Shown here piece by piece: positions 1 through 6,234 of a stretch of DNA of 8,635 nucleotides (position 1 is its first letter; the number at the start of each line of letters is the position of its first letter). The stretch lies in contig JAUSPR010000165.1 of the NCBI GenBank assembly GCA_030655715.1, positions 1-8,635 on the forward strand, given 5' to 3'. The DNA comes from Thermoplasmata archaeon (lineage in GTDB: Archaea; Thermoplasmatota; Thermoplasmata; SG8-5). Both the position numbers and the translations under genes were made by a program. A model generated the notes under the pieces. The model had not been told where the DNA came from. It made no database searches and worked only from the letters and a program-made list of their open reading frames with translations.

Positions 1-33
1 CGGCTTTGAGAATTCAGGTGCATGGCCTACACA
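1..33 (+). repeat. Dispersed 33-nt repeat, copy 1 (may continue left of window)
   Basis: Ungapped comparison with 6202-6234 gives 27 identical bases of 33, including an exact 10-base core (AGGTGCATGG, 16-25). This copy lies in the non-coding stretch downstream of the HerA-like gene and ends where the 33-90 inverted repeat begins. It starts at the window edge, so its true left end is unknown. Function is unknown: it could be part of a miniature mobile element, a 3'-end processing or termination signal, or a small RNA. Confidence 0.6.
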
Positions 34-90
34 TGTAAATTTCCAGCCTGGCTAGAAACGCCAGTCACTTTAGGGGCTGGTAGTTTACAT
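33..90. repeat. Imperfect inverted repeat / candidate structured RNA
   Basis: The arms 33-48 and 75-90 are complementary over 16 nt with one T-T mismatch and one G-U pair: ATGTAAA with TTTACAT and CCAGCC with GGCTGG. Inside lies a second small hairpin, TGGC (49-52), a 7-nt loop, and GCCA (60-63). An 11-nt stretch (64-74) is left unpaired on one side. The element sits 70-127 nt beyond the HerA-like stop codon, with no T-tract on either side, so it does not look like a simple intrinsic terminator. I see no C/D boxes and no convincing ACA box. It could be a non-coding RNA, a 3' UTR structure, or the remnant of a small inverted-repeat element. Confidence 0.55.
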
Positions 91-159
91 TGATAATCCT
101 TCCCTGCCATAAACTCACTTGATGTACATTGCGCCCGGGCAGAATAAACCTTTCCCCGC

Positions 160-1683
160 TCAATCCTCGATTATCTTGACAGTCTCGCCGCCGTGCCTTG
201 ATTCCCTGGGTCTCACTCTGACAAAGAGCGGGACCTGCAATCCAGCGCCACAAACAATGGCTATGCCCAGTGGCAATTGCTGTATTTCTTCTGTCGTGCC
301 AGTGGTCAATCCTTCAACAGATGATATAACAGCCTTCAGGTCAAGTGGGTTGGTAATTTTCAAAATTATCTGTGTACCGCATTGGCTCAGCACGTTCTTA
401 TCGATTTTTGCTGCCCTTTGGGTGATAATCACCATTCCAAGTCCGAACTTCCTGCCCTCGGCCGCTATCGTTCTCATGATCTTGGAGCAGGCGGTTGTGC
501 CCTGCTGCGGGCAGTAATTTACTGCTTCGTCAACAACAAGCAGCATTGGTGGGATAGCGTTTATCTTCCGCATCTCGAAAAGTGAAGTGGTCACACGGTT
601 AACAATGAGCTCTGCGATGTCAGGTTCGGTGCCTTTCATATTGAGGATAGTCATCTTTCCCTTTTGAACAAGTTCATCGAGCTTGGTCCCTCGTTCTGCA
701 AATATCTGAATTTCATCTAGATAGTTCAATTCCTGAATTAGCTGGGCATTATTGCTGTCTTCCTGTGCCTCGATGGTCCTGATCACGTCTTTCAAGGAAA
801 ATGTTGGCTTGTTGGCCTTTATCATTTCAAGGACTTTTTTCAGTGCAGGCAAAGCTTGCCTGATATTCTTCACCTTGGTGAGTGCCAATATGTCCCGTGC
901 CTCAAGATTTGACATTGTGAATCTCAGTGGTTTTGCATCCTTGTTGATTTTCGTGTTAGCCGAGAACTCGATGATCTGGTCTGGATAGCCCCTGGGGGTA
1001 ACGCCGAAAGCAGAATTGAATTCGGAACTTGTACCCGGATCCCTGACTGAACTATATTCTCCGTGTGGGTCAATGATCATTACAGTGACATCATGCTTTA
1101 GCAATTCTTCAACCAAAACGCCAGTGATATAACTTTTACCACCACCGGTCTTTGCCAGAATGCTGACATGCTTTGAAACCATATCATTGATATCCAGATG
1201 TATCTTGATATCATGGCCCATGAGCATTCCGATATATGCGCCTGTTTTCTCGTTATGCTTGATTCCGATAACATTGATTATCAAATCTTCGGATGCGCGC
1301 ATGACTGGTGAACCGGCCTTGAATGGAACATTCGGATTCTGCAACAGGCCGCGCTCGTCCCGATATCCAAGAATACTTATCTTGGCCAGCACCTTTTCTT
1401 TGATGTCCATCATCTCGCCCTGGGACATTAAAAGCGCCTTGTCATCCGATAGGTCGGTCTTGCGCTCCATGCTGTCAACCTGGCCCAGGACCATGCCCAC
1501 TTCCTCATGGGGAATCTGAACATATTCACCCTTTTGCAAGGGGGCCGTAACACTGCATTTCAGCTCGTTTGTTCCAACATCTCCATAGATTATGCCAACT
1601 ATTCCCGAAGTATCCTCTTGCTGTCCAGCTTCTTCACTGTAATACGTGCTGGAGTCCTCTATTGTCTCGTCATGATAATCCAT
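160..1683 (-). CDS. herA: HerA-like hexameric DNA-translocating ATPase (FtsK/HerA superfamily, DUF87)
   Basis: 507 residues, about the usual length for HerA. HerA is a ring-shaped ATPase that works with the NurA nuclease, alongside Mre11-Rad50, in DNA end resection. Residues 1-22 are an acidic, low-complexity extension. Residues ~25-140 fit the beta-rich HAS-barrel. Walker A is AKTGGGKS at 177-184 (first Gly replaced by Ala), followed by MIIDPHGEY at 202-210. Walker B is LLVVDEA at 381-387 (Asp385, Glu386). The sensor-type motif IITQR is at 419-423. A long helical insert lies between. No nurA, mre11 or rad50 is visible within the window, so the partner cannot be inferred from context; other HerA-family ATPases exist, so the exact subgroup is uncertain. 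A TATA box at 1725-1733 gives it its own promoter with a leader of about 20 nt. Confidence 0.88.
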   Translation of the reverse strand: MDYHDETIEDSSTYYSEEAGQQEDTSGIVGIIYGDVGTNELKCSVTAPLQKGEYVQIPHEEVGMVLGQVDSMERKTDLSDDKALLMSQGEMMDIKEKVLAKISILGYRDERGLLQNPNVPFKAGSPVMRASEDLIINVIGIKHNEKTGAYIGMLMGHDIKIHLDINDMVSKHVSILAKTGGGKSYITGVLVEELLKHDVTVMIIDPHGEYSSVRDPGTSSEFNSAFGVTPRGYPDQIIEFSANTKINKDAKPLRFTMSNLEARDILALTKVKNIRQALPALKKVLEMIKANKPTFSLKDVIRTIEAQEDSNNAQLIQELNYLDEIQIFAERGTKLDELVQKGKMTILNMKGTEPDIAELIVNRVTTSLFEMRKINAIPPMLLVVDEAVNYCPQQGTTACSKIMRTIAAEGRKFGLGMVIITQRAAKIDKNVLSQCGTQIILKITNPLDLKAVISSVEGLTTGTTEEIQQLPLGIAIVCGAGLQVPLFVRVRPRESRHGGETVKIIED

Positions 1684-1724
1684 GGCTATTGCATCCCATC
1701 CTAGAGGGTATATATCTATTACTG

Positions 1725-1733
1725 CTTATAAAT
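1725..1733 (-). promoter_or_regulatory. TATA box of the HerA-like gene
   Basis: On the minus strand this reads ATTTATAAG. Transcription would start about 25 nt downstream, near 1703, leaving a leader of about 20 nt before the ATG at 1683. The surrounding 1684-1762 gap is AT-rich and holds other TATATA runs (1708-1715, 1739-1747), so the exact box is not certain. No strong Shine-Dalgarno site precedes the start. Confidence 0.5.
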
Positions 1734-1762
1734 GTTAGTATATATATTGTATCCATCGAAAT

Positions 1763-2737
1763 TTAAAAGATGTTCCAGGTTTTTCTCAATTCCCTCTGCA
1801 ATGAGTCCAGCATGCTGGCTGTTGCCCGTGTCAGTGTCTCCTCTGTCGATGGAGGCGACCTTCTGGGCTGCTTTGGTGAGAATGCCTTGTAATCCGTATC
1901 AAGTGCCTCACAACCGCAGAACTGTGCCAGCCAGCCATATTCCACCCACTCACCATAACCGCTTACTGTCATGTCCAGCAGGTTTCCAGAAGTTTGCAAA
2001 GCCAAATCGCGGGTTCGGCGTGACACCATTGCTAGCCCGTCCAAATCCAGGCCGAGCATTGTCAGCTCATCCCCGAAGAACGGATCTGAACCACCGTTCC
2101 GGATGAAGAATTCTGGTTTGAATGCCCTGGCCAGCGGTTCAATTATTGTATCGAAGGCCTGGGCGTATTGTGCATTCCCGGAGAAAGGCGGCATCGGAAT
2201 GTTGACGGTATAACCCTCGCCTTCGCCCTCACCAGTCTCCCAGACAAATCCCTTTCCCGGGTATATGGTTCTCGGGTCCTGGTGTATGGACACGAACAGT
2301 ACCCTTGGGTCATTCAGGAATATGTCCATGGTACCGTTGCCTTGATGCGCATCAGAGTCCAGAATCATGACTCTTTTCAGGCCATGGCGCTCGGTCAAAG
2401 CCCTTCCTGCCACTGCCACGTCATTGTAAATACAAAATCCTTCGCCATTGTCCTTGCTAGCATGGTGAAATCCTCCGAATGTGTGAGCGATTTTTGACTT
2501 CTTCTCGTGTAAGAGTTCTATGGCTTGAAGCGCAGAACCTGTAATCAATTTTTGAGCATCGTCTGCGCCTGCAGTTACTGGCGTGTCTATGTTCAACCAG
2601 CCGCCTATTTCACGTGTTTTCTTTACCAGGGCAAGATATTCTGGTGTATGGGCAAGCAGCAGGTCTTCGTCCTTTGCAGGAACGGGTTCGATTAATTCAC
2701 AATATTTTAGAATATCTGCTTTCTTCAGCAAACTCAT
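1763..2737 (-). CDS. Histone deacetylase / acetylpolyamine amidohydrolase family protein, N-terminus apparently cut by an in-frame stop
   Basis: 324 residues from the first ATG. The family comprises Zn-dependent hydrolases that remove acetyl groups from lysines, polyamines or other amides (arginase-deacetylase fold). Visible motifs: the paired-histidine motif GGFHHA (His91, His92), GFCIYND (100-106), the metal site DSDAHQGNGT (Asp127, Asp129, His131), SIHQ (150-153), the second metal Asp in NGGSD (Asp218), and a likely catalytic Tyr261 in SGYG. The metal-site and active-site residues are therefore all present. The residue after the zinc His is Gln, where His is common. The family's first strand and HP motif are missing from this ATG, but are encoded immediately upstream in the same frame, beyond a TGA at 2771-2773. 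The ATG at 2737 has only a weak upstream purine run. The product is a trimmed enzyme, the 3' part of a disrupted gene, or a recoded full-length protein of about 355 residues. Substrate cannot be assigned. Confidence 0.85.
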   Translation of the reverse strand: MSLLKKADILKYCELIEPVPAKDEDLLLAHTPEYLALVKKTREIGGWLNIDTPVTAGADDAQKLITGSALQAIELLHEKKSKIAHTFGGFHHASKDNGEGFCIYNDVAVAGRALTERHGLKRVMILDSDAHQGNGTMDIFLNDPRVLFVSIHQDPRTIYPGKGFVWETGEGEGEGYTVNIPMPPFSGNAQYAQAFDTIIEPLARAFKPEFFIRNGGSDPFFGDELTMLGLDLDGLAMVSRRTRDLALQTSGNLLDMTVSGYGEWVEYGWLAQFCGCEALDTDYKAFSPKQPRRSPPSTEETLTRATASMLDSLQRELRKTWNIF

Positions 2738-2830
2738 GAATGTTTTGAACCTTGTTACGGTGAAAGGATGTCACTGGCCAAAGTCAAATTTAACGAGTTC
2801 ATCACTATAAAATACTGGAATCGGGGGCAA
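2738..2830 (-). pseudogene. In-frame upstream part of the deacetylase-family gene, interrupted by TGA
   Basis: Reading upstream in the frame of the downstream gene gives, from a possible TTG start at 2830, a short hydrophobic start, then FYSDELVKFDFGQ, a TGA at 2771-2773, then HPFTVTRFKTF up to the ATG at 2737. This matches the known opening of the family: a strand ending in a YS(D/P)E motif, then FG..HP....R. There is no frame change, only one stop at codon 20 of this extension. CAG-GGA-CAT (Gln-Gly-His) would restore the usual Gly before HP with a single base change. An in-frame TGA at 2834-2836 bounds the extension on the 5' side. Confidence 0.7.
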
Positions 2831-2833
2831 AGG

Positions 2834-2839
2834 TCACCT
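2834..2839 (-). promoter_or_regulatory. Possible Shine-Dalgarno site for the original deacetylase start
   Basis: AGGTGA on the minus strand, 3 nt before the TTG at 2830 and just after the stop codon of the upstream small gene (2850). Its position suggests the ancestral start of the deacetylase gene was TTG, within an operon. The spacing is short for an archaeal site. Confidence 0.4.
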
Positions 2840-2849
2840 TACCGAACGC

Positions 2850-3074
2850 TTACCTTCGGCCTTCGGCTTTGTCGGCCTTGTCCCTTAATTGTCTGGCCTT
2901 GGAGCGAAGCTTGCTCAGTTCCATTTCCTTTTTCTGGGCCTTTGCATCAACCTTTGCGGCCTTGGCGCGAAGCTTTGCTCCTTTTGCCTGGTTGTTTGCC
3001 ATTTTCTGATTGTTTTTTGCGTTCTTTACGGACTGTTTTGCCTCACGTTGAGCCAGTTTAGCGTCTTGAGTCAT
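2850..3074 (-). CDS. Small Ala/Lys-rich basic protein, probable coiled coil
   Basis: 74 residues, with about 15 Ala, 16 Lys and 7 Arg. It has no aromatic residue, no cysteine and no proline. The dipeptide AK recurs eight times between residues 4 and 47 in a near-heptad pattern. The whole protein should be one long charged helix or coiled coil, comparable in composition to the lysine-rich tails of H1-like or other DNA-binding proteins. I recognise no family. Support for a real gene: a TATA-like box at 3104-3112, a start at 3074 compatible with a very short leader, and a tight downstream neighbour (19 nt to the putative TTG start of the deacetylase gene). Against: no Shine-Dalgarno site, and low complexity that can arise by chance. 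The operon suggests a nucleic-acid-binding protein or a deacetylase partner; this is inference only. Confidence 0.62.
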   Translation of the reverse strand: MTQDAKLAQREAKQSVKNAKNNQKMANNQAKGAKLRAKAAKVDAKAQKKEMELSKLRSKARQLRDKADKAEGRR

Positions 3075-3103
3075 AGTTATCGGTTGGATATATGTTTTCG
3101 AGA

Positions 3104-3112
3104 GATTTAAAG
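3104..3112 (-). promoter_or_regulatory. TATA box upstream of the basic protein and deacetylase pair
   Basis: Reads CTTTAAATC on the minus strand, in the 46-nt gap after the aminotransferase stop (3121). A start about 25 nt downstream falls near 3082, so the mRNA would be nearly leaderless with respect to the ATG at 3074. This fits the lack of a ribosome-binding site there. Confidence 0.45.
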
Positions 3113-3120
3113 CTTGTCAA

Positions 3121-4404
3121 TTATGTCTTGGTCACAAAGTCGCAAATCTTTCTTGTGGCTTCCAGTGTCTTGCCGCAGTATTCTTCAAGGAAACTATCTG
3201 GCAGTGCCTGGTCAATGGGAATGGCCTCGCTGGCCTTCATGGCTTTAGTCCCATCGAAATTCGTGTATGACATGCGCAGTGTTAGCTCTTCAGCCGGCCT
3301 GAAGAAACTCACGCCCGGAATTGTCGCGACATGCGTTTCATTGAGTATGGCCTCGCCAAGCTCTTTTCCTGACCTGATTCCGCGCTTTGCCAGGTTTTCT
3401 GCGAACGGGGTAAAATCCGGGAACAGGTAGAACGCACCTTCTGATTGGTGGATGCGGGCGCCGGATTCCCTGAGCATGTTCGCGCAGTTGGCACTCAATT
3501 TCTTCAAAATTCGCCTGGTATGTATCAGATAATTGTCAAGCTCTGTCCCACCGTTGAACGCGGTAACGCCGGCCCACTGTATCGGGCTGGCTACGGAAGA
3601 ATAAGTCTGTCCAGCAGCCTTGGTCATGGGCCCTAGCAGCCATCCGAGCTCTTCAGGGAAAGCGAATGTCCCGAGGCGCCAACCGCCAGCTGCGGCCCAT
3701 TTTGAAAGTCCAGAACTGATTATGGTCCCTTCGGGATAAAATTTGGAAATTGAGACATGCTGGCCCTTATGGTGCATTTCTCCGTATATCTCGTCAGAGA
3801 GCAGTACCATCTCATACTTTCTCGCGACCTCGGCAATGGCTTTCAACTCCTCTTCAGAGTATGTTCCACCGTCCGGATTACCCGGGTAGTTGAGAACCAG
3901 CAATCTTGGCTTTGAAGGGTCGGTCTCACAGGCCTCAGCCAGCTTATCTGCGCTCAGGTGCCATTTATCCTCGAAAGAGGTTTGGATGAGCTGTACTTTC
4001 TTGCCCAAAAGGTTAGCCTGCGGGACATATGAAACCCAACATGGACTCGGTACCACCAATTCACTGTCGTGCGAGAGCTGAAGTAGATACATCAGAATTT
4101 TCGTGCCTGGGCCAATAAGAATATTGTCTGGCTTGAAATCAATGCCGTCTTGCCTCTTGTGGTAGGCCGATACCGCATTCCGAAGTTCAGGAAGCCCTTT
4201 CACAGGAAGATAGGACCTCTCCTGGGCATGTGTCTTCAGTGACTCCACTATGAAATTTGGAACAGGGAATGGGGACTCGCCGATTCCGAGATTGAAAATT
4301 TCCAGTCCCTGTTTGGTCATTGCCCTGACTCTCTCGCTCATTGCCAGTGTGGCAGATTCTCCCAATGCCTTTAAATTTGGGTTAATGCTCTCTTTCTGTT
4401 TCAT
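3121..4404 (-). CDS. PLP-dependent class I/II aminotransferase (fold type I)
   Basis: 427 residues, slightly longer than the common 380-410 of aspartate/aromatic aminotransferases. It moves amino groups between an amino acid and a 2-oxo acid using pyridoxal phosphate, in the cytoplasm. Visible motifs: LGIGESPFPVP (39-49), SYLPVKGLPELR (64-75, the usual SY.P..G...LR motif), NYPGNPDGG (172-180, Asn176), LLSDEIYGEM (201-210, Asp204 and Tyr207), the PLP lysine in SGLSKW (Lys235), the phosphate-binding Arg243 in GWRLG, and Arg377 in LTLRMSY for the substrate carboxylate. All expected residues are present; the common NPTG is NPDG here. A strong Shine-Dalgarno site GGGTGAT (4408-4414) lies 3 nt before the ATG. 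Substrate is uncertain: aspartate, aromatic amino acids or alanine are all possible. It is divergent from the tRNA methylthiotransferase gene, with no obvious metabolic link. Confidence 0.92.
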   Translation of the reverse strand: MKQKESINPNLKALGESATLAMSERVRAMTKQGLEIFNLGIGESPFPVPNFIVESLKTHAQERSYLPVKGLPELRNAVSAYHKRQDGIDFKPDNILIGPGTKILMYLLQLSHDSELVVPSPCWVSYVPQANLLGKKVQLIQTSFEDKWHLSADKLAEACETDPSKPRLLVLNYPGNPDGGTYSEEELKAIAEVARKYEMVLLSDEIYGEMHHKGQHVSISKFYPEGTIISSGLSKWAAAGGWRLGTFAFPEELGWLLGPMTKAAGQTYSSVASPIQWAGVTAFNGGTELDNYLIHTRRILKKLSANCANMLRESGARIHQSEGAFYLFPDFTPFAENLAKRGIRSGKELGEAILNETHVATIPGVSFFRPAEELTLRMSYTNFDGTKAMKASEAIPIDQALPDSFLEEYCGKTLEATRKICDFVTKT

Positions 4405-4534
4405 GAAATCACCCTGTTGGGTCGATAAATTCGTACTACTTCATTAAGCATTTGGTCACGGAACCAACAATTTCCAGTCCCAAGGTTGTTCTAGAAATCT
4501 CCAACACCAACTATGAATGTCGGTATTAACAAGG

Positions 4535-4543
4535 CATAAATAT
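4535..4543 (+). promoter_or_regulatory. TATA box of the methylthiotransferase gene (leaderless start)
   Basis: CATAAATAT is centred about 26 nt before the ATG at 4565. This is the standard TATA-to-start distance for an archaeal leaderless mRNA. It argues that transcription begins at or next to the 4565 ATG, and that upstream ATGs at 4517 and 4559 are not the start. Confidence 0.6.
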
Positions 4544-4564
4544 CTGGCCAACATCCGAATGTTC

Positions 4565-5806
4565 ATGAAGGTTCTGGTAGAGGCATATGGGTGCAGCATG
4601 AACCGCGGCGAGGCCGAGGAGTTCATCGACTCTCTGCTTGGCTTGGGTAATGAACTTGCCAGGGACATGGAAGATGCCGAAGTATTTGCCATATTCACAT
4701 GCGGCGTTATCGAAACCACTGAAAGAAAAATGCTGAAAAGGATAAAGGAATTTGCCAAGACTCCGGAAAAAAGGCTTTTCGTTTGCGGTTGCCTTCCCAA
4801 CATTAATCCGGAGAAGATTAGAAAGGCCGCGCCGCGCGCACTTGTTTTCGGACCTGCCGAGCACATGAAAGCCAAGGAGCATTTTTGCCATCCTGAGCTT
4901 GAAGCCAAGGATGTAAAAAGAAATCAATCAATCGGTATTCTGCCCATTGCGACCGGATGCCTTGGCTCATGTGCTTACTGCGCCACCAAGAATGCAAGAG
5001 GCGGTTTGCGCAGTAAAACTCCGGTTATTATTCTTAAAAGAATGCAGAAACTCGTTGCTGGCGGGGCAGCGGAAATCCAGATTTGTGCCCAGGACACAGC
5101 CATTTATGGACGGGATTTGGATCTTGATTTGGATATGCTGGTAAAAACTCTTGAAACCATTGAAGGAGATTACATGATGCGCATTGGCATGATGAATCCA
5201 TCTGGGGCTATTGCAAATCGGGACATGATTATTAGAGCGTTTGAAAGCCCGAGGGTTTTCAAGTTTTTTCATCTGCCAGTTCAGTCTGGGAGTGATACAA
5301 TTCTCGAAAAAATGGGTCGGCGCCACACAATCTGCGATTTTATTGCCCTGATTGGTGCGCTCAGGGAGAAATTTCCCGGGCTGGCATTGTCCACCGATAT
5401 AATCATCGGCTTCCCCGGAGAAACCCAAGAAGATTTCGAGAAGAGTATTGATTTGATGAAACAAATCCGGCCAGACATAATCAACATAACCAGATTTTCA
5501 TCAAGACCAGATACCGAAGCCCAAGCCATGAATCCCAAAATTCCAGGATGGGTAATCAAAGAGCGTTCCAAGATAATTTCAGCTCTGAGGTTTGATATCA
5601 CCCGGATGAATTATGAAGATATACGAGGCAAGTATGTCAAAGCACTGGCAACGGAGCATCGTATGCCAGGGAGCACACTTCTCAGGACTGTGGAATACAG
5701 GCCAGTGATAATCGAAGGTGAGCATGAATTGGGTAAATGGTATGATGTTCGTATCACAGGAAAGACAAAAATTCATCTCAACGGAAAGCTAGAAAGTGTT
5801 AAATAA
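4565..5806 (+). CDS. tRNA (N6-threonylcarbamoyladenosine(37)-C2)-methylthiotransferase, e-MtaB/CDKAL1-like
   Basis: 413 residues from the chosen ATG. The enzyme uses two iron-sulfur clusters and S-adenosylmethionine to add a methylthio group to t6A at position 37 of ANN-decoding tRNAs. Domain order: N-terminal MTTase domain with cluster cysteines in AYGCSMN (Cys10), FTCGV (Cys46) and CGCLP (Cys76); radical-SAM domain with the C-x3-C-x2-C motif in GCLGSCAYC (Cys132, Cys136, Cys139); QDTAIYGRD; LPVQSGSD; DIIIGFPGET; and NITRFSSRPDT. A C-terminal TRAM domain covers the last ~65 residues. QDT..YG.D and the RFS.RP motif point to the archaeal/eukaryal subgroup rather than bacterial MiaB or RimO. 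The start at 4565 is preferred because the family begins with a KVLVEAYGC strand and a TATA box lies 26 nt upstream. Starting at 4517 would add 16 residues that look unlike the family. Confidence 0.93.
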   Translation: MKVLVEAYGCSMNRGEAEEFIDSLLGLGNELARDMEDAEVFAIFTCGVIETTERKMLKRIKEFAKTPEKRLFVCGCLPNINPEKIRKAAPRALVFGPAEHMKAKEHFCHPELEAKDVKRNQSIGILPIATGCLGSCAYCATKNARGGLRSKTPVIILKRMQKLVAGGAAEIQICAQDTAIYGRDLDLDLDMLVKTLETIEGDYMMRIGMMNPSGAIANRDMIIRAFESPRVFKFFHLPVQSGSDTILEKMGRRHTICDFIALIGALREKFPGLALSTDIIIGFPGETQEDFEKSIDLMKQIRPDIINITRFSSRPDTEAQAMNPKIPGWVIKERSKIISALRFDITRMNYEDIRGKYVKALATEHRMPGSTLLRTVEYRPVIIEGEHELGKWYDVRITGKTKIHLNGKLESVK

Positions 5807-5827
5807 AATTCTGCTATCTGGGTTAAT

Positions 5828-6154
5828 GTGCCCGAAATAGATAAATCCCTGGTTATTTCCAAGGTCGAGCTGCTCCTTTCCGAGAAGATGGCCTCCCTTG
5901 CCATGCTCCGGACTGGCATCGCGGTTTTCTCCCTCCCATTTTCCGTGCTCACTGTTCTCATTGCCACCTCAAACTTCTATGAGTTTTCAAAGGTCGGCGT
6001 TCTGCTGATTGTTGTCTACTCCCTCTGCGCTGCACTGGCAGGGATTGGCGGGTACATGGTTTACAGGTCATTGAAGCGCATTCATATTCTTGACCAGAAG
6101 ATAGAGAAAATCAAGGAACATTACAAGTTCATGAATCATCTAATGGTGGAATGA
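5828..6154 (+). CDS. Small two-helix membrane protein, DUF202-like
   Basis: 108 residues with a GTG start, 21 nt after the methylthiotransferase stop. An N-terminal amphipathic helix (about 8-27, LLLSEKMASLAMLRTG) leads into membrane helix 1 (about 29-50) and membrane helix 2 (about 56-78), followed by a charged, coiled-coil-prone tail (80-108, RIHILDQKIEKIKEHYK). The LSEK...LRTGIA pattern before helix 1 resembles the ER..LA..RT.L signature of DUF202/YidH-type proteins, but the match is weak. The ATG overlapping at 5826 is out of frame and stops after four codons, so GTG is the best start. AAATAAAAT at 5802-5810 could act as a TATA box for a leaderless transcript, or the gene may be read through from upstream. 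Function unknown. Confidence 0.72.
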   Translation: MPEIDKSLVISKVELLLSEKMASLAMLRTGIAVFSLPFSVLTVLIATSNFYEFSKVGVLLIVVYSLCAALAGIGGYMVYRSLKRIHILDQKIEKIKEHYKFMNHLMVE

Positions 6155-6201
6155 TTTAAGGAATAGCTTCCCTGAAATGCAAGGATATTTCTTTGGCCAA
6201 A

Positions 6202-6234
6202 CTGCTTTGATAACTTAGGTGCATGGTCTAAACA
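6202..6234 (+). repeat. Dispersed 33-nt repeat, copy 2
   Basis: Matches 1-33 at 27 of 33 positions without gaps; the differences are at repeat positions 2, 10, 13, 15, 26 and 30. It lies in the 73-nt gap between two convergent genes and runs into the last two codons and TAG stop of the JAMM protein gene (stop at 6228-6230). Read on the minus strand, it starts at the stop and continues as 3' UTR, so it could be a 3'-end signal. I see no hairpin next to this copy. Confidence 0.6.

Noticed and set aside
27..110. A 27-codon minus-strand frame starting MAGKDYQCKLPAP, downstream of the HerA-like gene
   Set aside because: It spans the hairpin arms, has no recognisable similarity and only a weak upstream GTGAG. 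Its TAG aligns with the JAMM stop inside the dispersed repeat, which is curious, but the codons before the stop do not match. Not enough to call a gene.
2771..2773. Selenocysteine reading of the in-frame TGA
   Set aside because: Not supported as a call: no SECIS-like hairpin seen in the 3' gap, no Cys expected at this family position, and TGA serves as an ordinary stop in neighbouring genes. Kept only as one hypothesis in the findings.
2768..3110. Plus-strand frames opposite the Ala/Lys-rich gene, hydrophobic and Cys/Leu-rich
   Set aside because: They are the complement of a Lys/Ala-rich coding strand, which automatically gives Leu/Phe/Cys-rich products, and they lack a plausible promoter or start site.
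4471..4497. TTTCCAG...CTAGAAA in the aminotransferase/methylthiotransferase gap, like 40-58; also a 13-mer shared with the aminotransferase gene near 4300
   Set aside because: Only short words are shared, with different spacing, and matches of this length are expected by chance in a window of this size.
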